From Opitutus sp. (GTDB lineage Bacteria; Verrucomicrobiota; Verrucomicrobiia; Opitutales; Opitutaceae), in contig PNJQ01000001.1 of NCBI GenBank assembly GCA_013821985.1, positions 1 through 64,000 of the forward strand: a stretch of 64,000 bases of DNA. Direction: 5' to 3'. Below, piece after piece: positions 53,730 through 62,886 of the stretch. Within the stretch, counting starts at the first letter, position 1, and every line of letters begins with the position of its first letter. The position numbers were made by a program, and so were the translations under genes. Below the pieces are notes generated by a model. That model saw only the letters and a list, made by a program, of their open reading frames with translations, had not been told where the DNA came from and did no database searches.

Positions 53730-54683
53730 ATGGCACAGGCAGTTAACAATTCTTCGGCACTTCAGCTCAAACCCTTTACGCCCGAAGACGATGCGAATCT
53801 GAGAGAATCGCTTAAGCGCTGCTCGGCGGCAACTTACGAAGCGGCGGCTCAATTTCGCAAGACGGGTAACACGGAGCATCTGCCGGCCATCGTTCTCGGC
53901 ATCATCGAGCGATTCGTCGAACCGGATTTGCGGGCGAAATTGAAGGATGCCGACGACGATCTTCGTATCATCGAGGACCTTGGCATCGATTCACTGACGA
54001 TGATGGAAATCGTCATCCTCGTGGAGGACGTGCTCCAGATGTCGATCAACAACGAGGAGCTTCGCCATCTCCGCACCGTCGGTGACGTCAAGACGTTCAT
54101 CGAGTGCAAGGTTCGCGGCCTGCCATTGCCGAAGCCGACCAAGTTTTTGCCGATCGAGCAAATCGCCTCGATCATGCCGATCCAGCCGCCGTTTCTGTTT
54201 TTGAGCGAAGCGTCGGTGAGCGCGCACGGCGCGAACGCCAAATACAAGATCAGCGGCCAGGAATTTTTCCTGCAAGGCCACTTCAAGGACAATCCCGTGC
54301 TGCCCGCTTCGATCATGCTCGAGGCGCTTGGCCAGCTCGGCGTGCTGTTCCTGCTCGAGGCCCAAATCGGCGAGGCGGGCAAGACGGTCGATCCGAAGAT
54401 GATTTTCTTCACTTCCTGCGAAGGGGTGCGCTGTCACCGCGTGTGCCGTCCCGGAGACGTGCTCAGTCTCTCGATCAAGCCGAAGCGTCTGAAGCTCCCG
54501 CTGGCGACGTTCGAAGGCCAGATTCGCGTCGGTCAGGAGAAGGCCGCGATCGCCGAGGAAATCACGCTCACATTTGCGTTCGCCGAGGAAGTCGCCCAAC
54601 CGGCCGCTCCCGCCGAAACAGCCGAGCCGGCCACGGGCACGGTGGCGGAAAGCGATTCGGAGCGGAAGGCGATCAACGCCTGA
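53730..54683 (+). CDS. acyl carrier protein-FabZ-like dehydratase fusion
   Basis: A 317-residue fusion. Residues about 50-130 are an acyl carrier domain with the phosphopantetheine Ser88 in LGIDSLTMMEIVILVED. Residues about 140-285 are a hot-dog domain like FabZ, with His184 in GHFKDNPVLPASIMLEALGQ and Glu198 in the paired position; the family loop GHFPGNPxxPG is changed to KDNPVLPAS. The tail is Ala/Pro-rich. The dehydratase would act on an acyl chain tethered to its own ACP. It heads a plus-strand run with a ketoacyl synthase, a reductase and glycosyltransferases. Confidence 0.85.
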   Translation: MAQAVNNSSALQLKPFTPEDDANLRESLKRCSAATYEAAAQFRKTGNTEHLPAIVLGIIERFVEPDLRAKLKDADDDLRIIEDLGIDSLTMMEIVILVEDVLQMSINNEELRHLRTVGDVKTFIECKVRGLPLPKPTKFLPIEQIASIMPIQPPFLFLSEASVSAHGANAKYKISGQEFFLQGHFKDNPVLPASIMLEALGQLGVLFLLEAQIGEAGKTVDPKMIFFTSCEGVRCHRVCRPGDVLSLSIKPKRLKLPLATFEGQIRVGQEKAAIAEEITLTFAFAEEVAQPAAPAETAEPATGTVAESDSERKAINA

Positions 54684-54792
54684 GCGCTCTTCCGATGTCC
54701 GGGCGAGGGGCCTGTTGACCGCGTGCGCGAAAACGCTTTCACTGCGTGCGCTTTGTCGCGCGGGCCCGCGCGGCCTCGCAGCCTGACCTAAC

Positions 54793-56052
54793 ATGCGGAA
54801 AGTTTACATCACCGGTGTCGGTTTCATCACCAGCATCGGCAACGACCTCGCTACGGTGACGGAAAGTTTGCGCGATTCGCGGCATGGCATGGTGCTTTAC
54901 CCGCCGTTTCAGCGGCCGGACATCCCGGTGAAGGTCGCCGCGCCAATCAAGGATTTCCAGACCGACACCGTCGATGCGGAGGACTGGAAATTTCCCGCCC
55001 GTTACAGCATCCGCCGCGAATTGCTCCGGGGCATGGCTCCGCACGGCGTTTACGCTTATTGCGCGATGTTGCAGGCGGTGGAGGACGCCAAGCTGAGCGA
55101 AGCGGACTACTCCAACGACGACACCGGGCTCTACGCGGCGTCGGGCGGTTCGCCCTTTCTCCTCGGGCATTACCTGGAAAAGATGCGCAAGCAGGGCGTC
55201 ATGCGCTGCCAGCCGCTCGGCATCGTCGCGTCGATCGCGGGCACGGTGAACTTCAATCTCGTGTCGCACTTCAAGATCAAGGGCGCGTCCACCGGATTTT
55301 CCTCCGCCTGTGCTTCGTCCGCGCACGCCATCGGTTTCGCCTACGACGAGATCAAGCTCGGTCGTCAAGATCGGATGTTCGCGGTCGGCGCCGAGGACGG
55401 AAACGTCGATAGCATCCTGCCTTTCGCCGGCATGCGTGCGCTGTCCGTGCAGACCGATCCAGGCATCGCGTCGCGTCCGTTCGACGTCGCGCGTGACGGC
55501 TTCGTGGGCACCGGTGGCGCGACGGTCGTCGTGCTCGAAAGCGAGGAGGAAGTCGAACGCCGCAACGCGAAGGTTTACTGTGAAATCGCAGGTTGGGGCC
55601 AGGCATCCGACGGGCATAACGTCGCCATCTCGCACCCGGACGGCGCCGGCCTGCGCGTGGCGATGCAAAACGCGCTGCGCTCCGCCGACATCACCGCCGA
55701 TCAGGTCGATTACGTGAACGCCCACGCGACCTCGACGCCGATTGGCGATCTCTCCGAAGCGCGTGCCCTGAAGGCCATCTTCGGCAACAGCCCGACGCGT
55801 CCCGCGATCAGCAGCACGAAGGCCCTCACCGGCCACGGTCTCTCGCTCGCCGGCGCGATGGAAGGGGCATTTTGTGCGGTGGCGATGCGCGAGGGCTTCA
55901 TGCCTGGCTCCGCGCATATCACGAAAATCGATCCCGCCTGCGAGGGGCTCAACATCATCCGCGCCACCTTGCCCAATCGTCCGAATGTCGTGTTGAGCAA
56001 CAGCAGCGGCTTTGGCGGCGCCAACGTTGCGCTTGTGTTCAAGAGCGCTTGA
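54793..56052 (+). CDS. beta-ketoacyl-ACP synthase
   Basis: A 419-residue condensing enzyme of the FabF/KAS type. Catalytic residues are Cys173 (SSACASSAHAIG), His311 (NAHATSTPIGD) and His348 (KALTGHGLSLAG), all in place, with Lys343 nearby. An insertion about 50-90 and the FGGANVALVF end are typical of specialised KAS enzymes in lipid and polyene clusters rather than the core fabF. It would extend chains on the upstream ACP domain. The next gene begins 10 bases after its stop. Confidence 0.9.
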   Translation: MRKVYITGVGFITSIGNDLATVTESLRDSRHGMVLYPPFQRPDIPVKVAAPIKDFQTDTVDAEDWKFPARYSIRRELLRGMAPHGVYAYCAMLQAVEDAKLSEADYSNDDTGLYAASGGSPFLLGHYLEKMRKQGVMRCQPLGIVASIAGTVNFNLVSHFKIKGASTGFSSACASSAHAIGFAYDEIKLGRQDRMFAVGAEDGNVDSILPFAGMRALSVQTDPGIASRPFDVARDGFVGTGGATVVVLESEEEVERRNAKVYCEIAGWGQASDGHNVAISHPDGAGLRVAMQNALRSADITADQVDYVNAHATSTPIGDLSEARALKAIFGNSPTRPAISSTKALTGHGLSLAGAMEGAFCAVAMREGFMPGSAHITKIDPACEGLNIIRATLPNRPNVVLSNSSGFGGANVALVFKSA

Positions 56053-56062
56053 GCGCCCTCCG

Positions 56063-56878
56063 ATGAGCGCCGCGTCCCTTTCGCGCCGATACCGGACCGC
56101 CTTCGTGACGGGCGCAAGCACCGGGCTCGGTCTCGCATTCGTCGAAATGTTGCTGGCGGAGGGCGTCGAAGTTTGGGGCACGGCCCGCAGCGTCGCGCGC
56201 CTCGCGCCGCGCCCGCGCTTCCATCCGGTCGCGCTCGAACTCGGCGATGGTGCCGCCGCCGAGCGCGTCTTCCGCGACGCGGACAGGGCGGCGGGCGGAT
56301 TCGATCTCGTGATCAATAATGCCGGCTTTGGCGCGTTCGGTGATTTCGCCGGCACCGACTTCGAGGTCTGGCAACGGCAGCTGGAGATCATGCTGCTCAA
56401 CACCGCGCGGCTCAGTCACGCGGCGCTGCAAGGCATGCTTGCGCGCGAACGCGGCGCGCTCGTGAACATCTCCTCGCTGGCGGCCGAGTATCCGATGCCT
56501 TTCCAGGCGATCTACAATACCGTGAAGTCCGGACTCTCCGCCCTGAACGAGAGCTTGATGTTCGAGACCGAAGGGACGGGCGTGATCGTGATCGATTTCC
56601 GTCCCGGCGATTATCGCACGAATTTCGAAGGCGCCGTGTCACGCCCCGCCGCCCTGACAGAACGTCAGCAGCGCGTGTGGGACTCGTTCCACCAAATGAT
56701 GGAAAGCGGTCCGGCCCCTGCACACGCCGCCGCGTCACTCCGGCGCGCCCTCGCGCGCGGACGCAGTGGGACGGTTCGCACCGGCCGGATTTTTCAAGCC
56801 GTGATCGCGCCGCTGCTCGCACGCGTCGGCTCGCTCGCATTACGCCGGCGGATCATCGCGCGATATTTCGGCCTCTGA
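56063..56878 (+). CDS. short-chain dehydrogenase/reductase
   Basis: A 271-residue SDR. It has the dinucleotide loop TGASTGLG (16-23), NNAG (85-88), and the catalytic Ser138, Tyr151 and Lys155 in SSLAAEYPMPFQAIYNTVK. The TGxxxGxG start and C-terminal membrane-like ARVGSLALRRRIIARYF fit ketoacyl or 3-ketosphinganine reductases. Within this run it would reduce the keto group made by the condensing enzyme or by the oxoamine synthase. The ATG at 56063 is preferred over a start at 56012 inside the KAS gene. Confidence 0.88.
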   Translation: MSAASLSRRYRTAFVTGASTGLGLAFVEMLLAEGVEVWGTARSVARLAPRPRFHPVALELGDGAAAERVFRDADRAAGGFDLVINNAGFGAFGDFAGTDFEVWQRQLEIMLLNTARLSHAALQGMLARERGALVNISSLAAEYPMPFQAIYNTVKSGLSALNESLMFETEGTGVIVIDFRPGDYRTNFEGAVSRPAALTERQQRVWDSFHQMMESGPAPAHAAASLRRALARGRSGTVRTGRIFQAVIAPLLARVGSLALRRRIIARYFGL

Positions 56879-56879
56879 C

Positions 56880-58097
56880 ATGGCGCGTGTCCGCATCCTC
56901 GTTCTCTCGTCCTCGACCGGCGCCGGCCACGATGCACGCGCGCAGGCGTTCGCCGAGTGGTGTTTCGAACTCTACCGGCACGACGTCGATGTGCGCATCG
57001 AGCAAATGCTGGAGAAGTCCTCGCGGCTCTTCAGTTGGGGCGTCGATTTCTACAACTGGATCCAGAAAAAATCGCCGTGGATGCACAAGGCGTTCTTCCT
57101 CTTCGTCGAGTTGCTGAGCCTGCTCAATCGCCGCTCCGTGCGCTGGGGGCGCCGCTATTACGAGCAGGTGCTGCGCGACTACCGGCCGCATCTGGTGTTC
57201 AGCGTGCACGATTGTCTCAATCGCGGCTATTTTCAGCTGGCCCGAAAAATTCTCGGCGCCGAACAGGTGCGTTGCGCGACTTACTGCGGGGAATTTTCCG
57301 GCGGCTTTGGCTACAGCATCAATTGGGTCGAGCCGTCCGCGGATCTCTACGTCTCGCGCACGCCGACGGCGCGCGACTACGCCGTCAAGCTCGGCATGCC
57401 ACGCGAACGGACGCGCGTGCGCGGCCACCTGATGCGTCCGCGCGCGCACACGGAGGTGCTCAAGAGCGCCAACGCGCGCCACGACTATCTCGTCGAGCAC
57501 CTCGAACTGCAGCCCGAGCTGTTCACAGTCTTCCTCGCCACCGGCGGCAACGGGGCGAACAACCACCTTGAACTCCTGCCGAAGCTCCTGCCCTACGCGG
57601 ATCGCATCCAAGCCGCCGTGATCTGCGGCCGGAACCGCGAGAGCTACAACGAGGTGATGCACTGGCGCAGTGAACATCCGGAACTCCACTGTTTCGTCGA
57701 TGGTTTTTCCGAAGAAGTTCACCTGCTGTTGCAGGTCAGCGACGTCATCGTCACGCGCGGCGGCACCACGACCTGCGCGAAGGCGCTGCATTTCGGCTGC
57801 CCGATTATCTTCAATGCCCTCGGCGGCATCATGCCGCAGGAGGAGCTGACGGTGAAATTTTTCCGCAACGCCCGTGCCGCCGAAATCATCGCCCATGCCG
57901 GCGATTTCGGGGAAACGATCGCGCGCTGGATGGAGAGGCCCCGCAGTTACCGCGAGCTGCGCGACCGCTTCCTGGACCTGCGTTACGACGAAGACCCGAC
58001 AACGGTGATCGAGGAGCTCGTCGGCCTCGGCAGCGAAGCGGCCGGCGTGCGCCTCACGCCGCGGGCATTCCCGCCGGAGCCGCGCCGCCGGGGTTGA
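56880..58097 (+). CDS. MGDG synthase-like glycosyltransferase (GT28)
   Basis: A 405-residue GT-B enzyme. The N-terminus LVLSSSTGAGHDARAQAFAEW is the MGDG-synthase domain, and the C-terminal half has FLATGGNGANNHLELL, FVDGFSEEVHLLLQVSDVIVTRGGTTTCAKALHFGCP and IMPQEE, the donor loop of MurG/MGDG synthases. Members put sugars onto diacylglycerol or similar lipids. It begins one base after the SDR stop, so the lipid and sugar steps are probably coupled in one transcript. Confidence 0.87.
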   Translation: MARVRILVLSSSTGAGHDARAQAFAEWCFELYRHDVDVRIEQMLEKSSRLFSWGVDFYNWIQKKSPWMHKAFFLFVELLSLLNRRSVRWGRRYYEQVLRDYRPHLVFSVHDCLNRGYFQLARKILGAEQVRCATYCGEFSGGFGYSINWVEPSADLYVSRTPTARDYAVKLGMPRERTRVRGHLMRPRAHTEVLKSANARHDYLVEHLELQPELFTVFLATGGNGANNHLELLPKLLPYADRIQAAVICGRNRESYNEVMHWRSEHPELHCFVDGFSEEVHLLLQVSDVIVTRGGTTTCAKALHFGCPIIFNALGGIMPQEELTVKFFRNARAAEIIAHAGDFGETIARWMERPRSYRELRDRFLDLRYDEDPTTVIEELVGLGSEAAGVRLTPRAFPPEPRRRG

Positions 58098-58146
58098 GCA
58101 CGGGGTGACTTTTTTGTGTCCCTTTCGGGGCGCGCCTGACTAATTC

Positions 58147-59370
58147 TTGAGCCGCTTGCCCGCAAAGCCGCTCAGCGTCGCCTTCCTCTTCACGACTTTT
58201 CCGAAAACCTCGGAAACGTTTCTGCAGCGCGACGTCGCGGCGTTAATCGCTCAGGGCCTTGATGTGCGTCTCTATTCGCTCTGGGGCGGCGGAGGGGAGT
58301 TCCAAGGACGCCCGGTGCGTCGCTTTAATCTCTGGAAGCTCGTGCCGCTTTTCCTGTTCACGATCCCGTGGAACTGCGTGCGGCGCCCGCGGATCGTTCG
58401 CGACTTGTTCGAGGGTGTGATCATGCGGGCGCCGCCTTCGTGGCTGAATTGCTGGGAGAACCTGCTCGGAGCCGGTTTCGCCGGGTGTTTTTATCGCGAA
58501 TTCCGCCGGGATCCGCCCGATCTCGTGCATGGCGCGTGGTCGGGCGCTCCGGCGACGGCGGGCTGGCTGCTGTGGCGCATTCTCGGCGTTCCGTTCAGTT
58601 GCGGAGCGCACGCCTACGACCTCTACGAACATGGCGGGGATTGGTGGCTGCTGGAGAAATTGCGGCTCGCCCGCTTCGTGCAGACTTCGACGGAGACGGG
58701 GCGTCAGGGGCTGATCGCCCGCGGGATCCCGGCGGAAAAAATCGTCACGATCCGACGCGGTCTGACGGAATTTCCCGTCTGTAAACCGCTCCGTCATCCG
58801 CGCCGTCCGCTGCGGCTGATTTGCATTGCGCGACTCGTGGAAAAGAAAGGCCTCCATCACCAGATGCGCATCTACGCTGCGCTGCGCGATGCCAAGGTGC
58901 CGTTCGAGGCGCGCATCGTCGGCGAAGGGCCGTTGCGTGCAGAACTCATCGCGCAGGCGATGGAGTTGCATCTGGAGCGATCCGTCCAGTTCCTCGGCGC
59001 CAAGCCGCACGCCGAGGTCTGGGACCAACTCGCCTGGGCGGATGTGCTGCTGCACACCGGCGTTGTGGCGCCGAGCGGCGACCGCGATGGCTTGCCAAAC
59101 GTGATTCCGGAGGCGATGGCCGCCGGCGTGCTCGTGATCAGTTCGCCGGTTTCCGCCACAACCGAAGCCGTCCAAGACGAATGCACGGGCCTCGTGGCGG
59201 ACGTGACGCAGCCGCTGGCCTGGCACGCGGCGCTCACGCGCCTGGCCGCCGACGACGAACTCGCGGAGCGACTGCGCGTCGCGGCCCGCGCTTGGGTGGA
59301 GGAAAACTACGATGCGCGCAGGAATACGGCGCGACTGGCCGAATTGTTCCGCAGCGCGGCGAACTCATGA
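58147..59370 (+). CDS. family 4 glycosyltransferase (WcaL-like)
   Basis: A 407-residue GT-B enzyme with a TTG start. FTTFPKTSETFLQRDVAALIAQG is the WcaL-type N-terminal motif. A membrane-prone stretch LWKLVPLFLFTIPWNCV follows, and the C-terminal half has ICIARLVEKKGLHHQMRIYAAL and DGLPNVIPEAMAAGVLVISS. It probably adds a sugar to a lipid-linked intermediate. Its stop overlaps the next gene by 4 bp. Confidence 0.86.
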   Translation: MSRLPAKPLSVAFLFTTFPKTSETFLQRDVAALIAQGLDVRLYSLWGGGGEFQGRPVRRFNLWKLVPLFLFTIPWNCVRRPRIVRDLFEGVIMRAPPSWLNCWENLLGAGFAGCFYREFRRDPPDLVHGAWSGAPATAGWLLWRILGVPFSCGAHAYDLYEHGGDWWLLEKLRLARFVQTSTETGRQGLIARGIPAEKIVTIRRGLTEFPVCKPLRHPRRPLRLICIARLVEKKGLHHQMRIYAALRDAKVPFEARIVGEGPLRAELIAQAMELHLERSVQFLGAKPHAEVWDQLAWADVLLHTGVVAPSGDRDGLPNVIPEAMAAGVLVISSPVSATTEAVQDECTGLVADVTQPLAWHAALTRLAADDELAERLRVAARAWVEENYDARRNTARLAELFRSAANS

Positions 59371-60410
59371 TCTACTACGACGTCACCAAAATGGGCGCCG
59401 CGCGCCACAAGTCGGGGCTCATGCGCGTCAGCTCGCGCCTGCGCGGCGCGCTGGGCGACGCGCCGAATCCCGTGATATGGAAGAACGGTCACTTCGTCGG
59501 GGAGAACGGGACGCCGGTCGCGTGGCGTCCGGGCGATTGGCTGGTGACGGTGGAATTGTTCAGCGGCGCGGAGCGGCCGGGCTTTCGCGAATTCGTCGCC
59601 GCCCGTCCAAGTCGGCTCGGCGCAGTGTTCGCCGATGCGATTCCGCTGAAGTTCCCGCACATCACCTGGCCGCAGAGCGTGCAGCGCCATCCGGACTACA
59701 TGAAAATTCTCGCGGGCTTCGACCGCGTGTGGGCGATCTCGGATTTTGTGCAGGAGGAACTCGCCGGATTCTGGGCCTGGCAGGGCGTCGTGCCACGCGC
59801 CCGGCTCGGCCGGATCGAACTCGGGGCGGATTTCGACGACTCACCTCGCGCGCGGACGCCGCCCGCGTTCTCCGGCCGACCGTCGCTGCTGTGCGTTGGT
59901 ATTATTGAGCCGCGGAAGAACCAGACTTTCCTGTTGGAAGTCGCGGACGCATTGTGGCGCGACGGCGTGGACTTCGATCTGCACATCGTCGGACGCGTCA
60001 ATCCTCATTTCGGCGAACCCATTGTCCGCCGGATCAAGGCGGTCGCGAAGCGCGAGCCGCGCCTCCGACTCCATCTTGGGGCCGGCGATGCGAAATTGCG
60101 CGAACTCTACACGTCGGCGCGTGCGGTGGTGTTTCCGACCATTGCGGAAGGTTGCGGGTTGCCCGTGATCGAGGCGCTCTGGCGTGGTGTGCCGTGCGTG
60201 TGCAGCGATTTGCCCGTGCTGCGCGAACTGACGGCGGCGGGCGGTTGCGTCAGCGCCAAGGTGAACGACGCGGCGGATTGGTGCGCGCAACTGGCCCCGC
60301 TGCTGGCCGGAAAAGCGCGGGCGGAAAATCTCGCGCGCGAAGCGGTGTCCCGTCCGCTGCCCACGTGGGCCGAAGCCGGCGCGCAGCTGCGCGCGGAACT
60401 GACCGGGTAA
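59367..60410 (+). CDS. family 4 glycosyltransferase
   Basis: A 347-residue GT-B enzyme. It has IYYDVTKMGAARHKSGLMRVS at the N-terminus and, in the donor half, LLCVGIIEPRKNQTFLLEVADAL, VFPTIAEGCGLPVIEALWRG. The overall order resembles the minus-strand GT4 gene at 61715-62881, suggesting an old duplication. The ATG at 59367 overlaps the stop of the previous GT gene. Confidence 0.84.
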   Translation: MIYYDVTKMGAARHKSGLMRVSSRLRGALGDAPNPVIWKNGHFVGENGTPVAWRPGDWLVTVELFSGAERPGFREFVAARPSRLGAVFADAIPLKFPHITWPQSVQRHPDYMKILAGFDRVWAISDFVQEELAGFWAWQGVVPRARLGRIELGADFDDSPRARTPPAFSGRPSLLCVGIIEPRKNQTFLLEVADALWRDGVDFDLHIVGRVNPHFGEPIVRRIKAVAKREPRLRLHLGAGDAKLRELYTSARAVVFPTIAEGCGLPVIEALWRGVPCVCSDLPVLRELTAAGGCVSAKVNDAADWCAQLAPLLAGKARAENLAREAVSRPLPTWAEAGAQLRAELTG

Positions 60411-60456
60411 GGCGACGAGCTCTGCCGGTCGCGCGGCGACCGCGCCGCGCCGCTAC

Positions 60457-61653
60457 TCAGAGCTGTTTCACCGCGTAGGCCATCGCGGCGTGAATCTTTT
60501 CCAAGTCTTCGTCGCTGTGCAGCGCCGAGACGGCGGTGCGGATCAAGTCCTTACCCGGAGGCACGGCGGGCGCGATCGACATGACAGTGAACACGCCCTT
60601 CTCCAGCAGCGCCTGCCAGAAACGGTAAACGAGTTCCTTCGAACCGAGCACGATCGGCACCGCGGGCGTTTCGCTCTCCCATGTGTCGAGGCCGAGACCC
60701 TTGAGCATTTCACGGTAACGCTTCGTGTTTCGCCAAAGGCGCTCGAGGTGCTGTGGCTCGCTTTGCATGACGTCGAGGGATGCTGACGCCGTGTATGCCA
60801 TGCTGGGGCTGATCGCGGCGCTGAAGAGTGTTTGTTTCGAGTTGGTGCGCAGATATTCGATCATCTCGCGCGAGCCGGCGATGAAGCCGCCCGTGCTCGC
60901 GAGTGATTTCGACATCGAGCCGCAGAGGATGTCCACCTTGTCATTCAACTTGAAGTGATCGACCGTGCCGCGGCCCTGCCGGCCCAGGACGCCGAAGCCG
61001 TGGGCGTCGTCGAGCACGGTGAAACAGCCCGCCTCTTCGCCCAGCTGCGCGATTTCCGGCAGCCGGCAAATGTGGCCTTCCATCGAATAGACGCCTTCGA
61101 CGACGAGCATTTTCGGCATGCTGAAGGGGATGCTTTTCAAAACCTGCCGGAGGTCCTCGGGGTTATTGTGGCTGAAGCGTTCGACCGTGGCCATCGAGAG
61201 ACGCACGCCGTCCCAGAGGCAGGAATGGATGTTCTTGTCGGCCACGATCGTGTCGCCTTTCTGCGCGAAGGTGGCCACCGCCGAGCAGCACGAAATGTAG
61301 CCGGCGACGCTGACGTGACACGCCTCGCGGCCCAGAAACGCCGCGAGTTTTTCCTCCAGATCCGTGTGGTAGGAGCGGGAACCATTCGAGATGCGCGCGC
61401 CCGTCGTGCTGGTGCCCCATTTTTTCGCCGCGGCTCCAGTCGCCTCCATCACTTTCGGGTGAAACGAGAGTCCAAGATAATCGTTGCTCGAAAGCATGAT
61501 CATGTCGCGCCCCTGCAAACGGATGTGCGTGCCCTGCTGCGCCTCCATGGCGTGATAGTAGGGCTTGTATTTGAGGCGCATCTTCGTCGCGTAGTCGTCC
61601 TTCGCGCGCTCGATGATCGCTTTCTTCGTCTTGGTGAACAGGGACAGGGCCAT
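60457..61653 (-). CDS. alpha-oxoamine synthase (serine palmitoyltransferase-like)
   Basis: A 398-residue PLP enzyme. The glycine-rich SSNDYLGLSFHPKVMEA, the aspartate in FTVLDDAHGFGVLG (Asp215) and the lysine in CGSMSKSLASTGGFIAG (Lys249) mark the AONS/KBL/SPT family. The end APAVPPGKDLIRTAVSALHSDEDLEKIHAAM and the IEYLRTNSKQTLFSAAISPS segment are close to SPT-like and quorum autoinducer (CqsA-type) members rather than BioF. Such enzymes join an acyl thioester to an amino acid with loss of CO2. Its place beside acyl-chain and lipid glycosyltransferase genes suggests a sphingoid-base-like product. BioF or glycine acetyltransferase remain possible. Confidence 0.82.
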   Translation of the reverse strand: MALSLFTKTKKAIIERAKDDYATKMRLKYKPYYHAMEAQQGTHIRLQGRDMIMLSSNDYLGLSFHPKVMEATGAAAKKWGTSTTGARISNGSRSYHTDLEEKLAAFLGREACHVSVAGYISCCSAVATFAQKGDTIVADKNIHSCLWDGVRLSMATVERFSHNNPEDLRQVLKSIPFSMPKMLVVEGVYSMEGHICRLPEIAQLGEEAGCFTVLDDAHGFGVLGRQGRGTVDHFKLNDKVDILCGSMSKSLASTGGFIAGSREMIEYLRTNSKQTLFSAAISPSMAYTASASLDVMQSEPQHLERLWRNTKRYREMLKGLGLDTWESETPAVPIVLGSKELVYRFWQALLEKGVFTVMSIAPAVPPGKDLIRTAVSALHSDEDLEKIHAAMAYAVKQL

Positions 61654-61714
61654 GGAAATGTCGAACGCCGACTAGGCGGAGAAACGCCGGTGTTGGCAAC
61701 CGCAAAGGCCTGGC

Positions 61715-62881
61715 TTACGAGCGCCGGGGCAACTCGCGGAGCCAGATGCGCAGCTCTGCGGCGTAGTCGCTCCACGAGCGGAACTTGCGCCCGCGCGCCG
61801 CCGCCGCGAGCGCGGCCAGTTCGCGGGGCTGCTCGAACAATCGCCGCATCGCGCGGGCGAGCGCCGGACCGGTCAGCGCGGGCAAGACCAGCACGCCGCC
61901 GCCGCGGGCCGCCTCGCCCAGCGCTCCTCCCGACGAGCAGATGCACGGGCGCCCATGCTGCAAACTCTCGAAGACCGGCAACCCGAAACCTTCGTAGAGC
62001 GACGGATAAACCGTGAACGCACAACCCGCGTAGGCGGCGTGCAGATTCTCCTCCGTCACCGCGCCGTGAAATATCAGTGGACGCCCCGCCGCTTGCAGCG
62101 CGCGGATTTTTCCCAGTGCAGCTGCCCCCGTATCCGCGCGCGGCATCCCGATCAATTCGAGTTCGAAGCCGACGCCGGCGTTCCAAAGTGACTCTGCGGC
62201 GTCGAGCAGCGCTGCGTGATTTTTCCGCCCCTCGATGGTGGAAACGCAGAGCACTCGCGGTTGCTTCGCTGCCGGCGCGCTGACGTAGGATTGAACCGGC
62301 TCAAGGCCCAGCGGGATCGCCCGCACCGGGGGGGCGTCCTTCAATTCCGTCCACGCCCACCACTCGCGCAGCGCAGAGGCCGAATCCTCTGACACCGCTG
62401 CCACGCCATCGAATCGCGCAAGCTCCCGCAGATACGCCGGCAGGCGCGCGACGGTGGCCGGCGGCGTGAGCTCCGGGAACTTCAATCCGATCGCGTCGTG
62501 AAAAATCGCCAGGCGCGGTCCCCGCACCTCGGCAAACAGCTCGGGTAGGTGGGCGCCGACTTTGGTGGAAAACAACTCGGGGCAAATCAGCGCGTCGCCC
62601 GCCGGTATTCGCGTCCGGCGTCCCGCCAGGCGCTTGGCGCGTCCAAGCAGCTTTTGGGTCAGCGACCATTTTGCGCCCCGCGAACCGGCGGCGGCGCCGC
62701 GCTCGGCGAGCGTGTTGCGCTCGGCGGCGTTCAAGGCCCGCCAGCCGTGCTGGTGCGGGTCGAAACAGACGGCCTGCGTCTCGCCCGACCGGGCGAGTTC
62801 CGCTGCGAGCGCCCGGCACACGCGCTGAATGCCCGTCTGCGCGCGCGTGTGGCTGGTATGCGAAAGGTCGAGGAGGAGCAT
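61715..62881 (-). CDS. family 4 glycosyltransferase
   Basis: A 388-residue GT-B enzyme. It starts MLLLDLSHTSHTRAQTGIQRV. An acceptor half with IFHDAIGLKFPEL and a donor half with VLCVSTIEGRKNHAALLDAAE and PSLYEGFGLPVFESLQHGRPCI follow. The ATG at 62881 gives the conserved start; a longer form (62920) would overlap the next gene. Expressed in the same direction as the oxoamine synthase, it probably shares a transcript with it. Confidence 0.85.
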   Translation of the reverse strand: MLLLDLSHTSHTRAQTGIQRVCRALAAELARSGETQAVCFDPHQHGWRALNAAERNTLAERGAAAGSRGAKWSLTQKLLGRAKRLAGRRTRIPAGDALICPELFSTKVGAHLPELFAEVRGPRLAIFHDAIGLKFPELTPPATVARLPAYLRELARFDGVAAVSEDSASALREWWAWTELKDAPPVRAIPLGLEPVQSYVSAPAAKQPRVLCVSTIEGRKNHAALLDAAESLWNAGVGFELELIGMPRADTGAAALGKIRALQAAGRPLIFHGAVTEENLHAAYAGCAFTVYPSLYEGFGLPVFESLQHGRPCICSSGGALGEAARGGGVLVLPALTGPALARAMRRLFEQPRELAALAAAARGRKFRSWSDYAAELRIWLRELPRRS

Positions 62882-62886
62882 GACAT

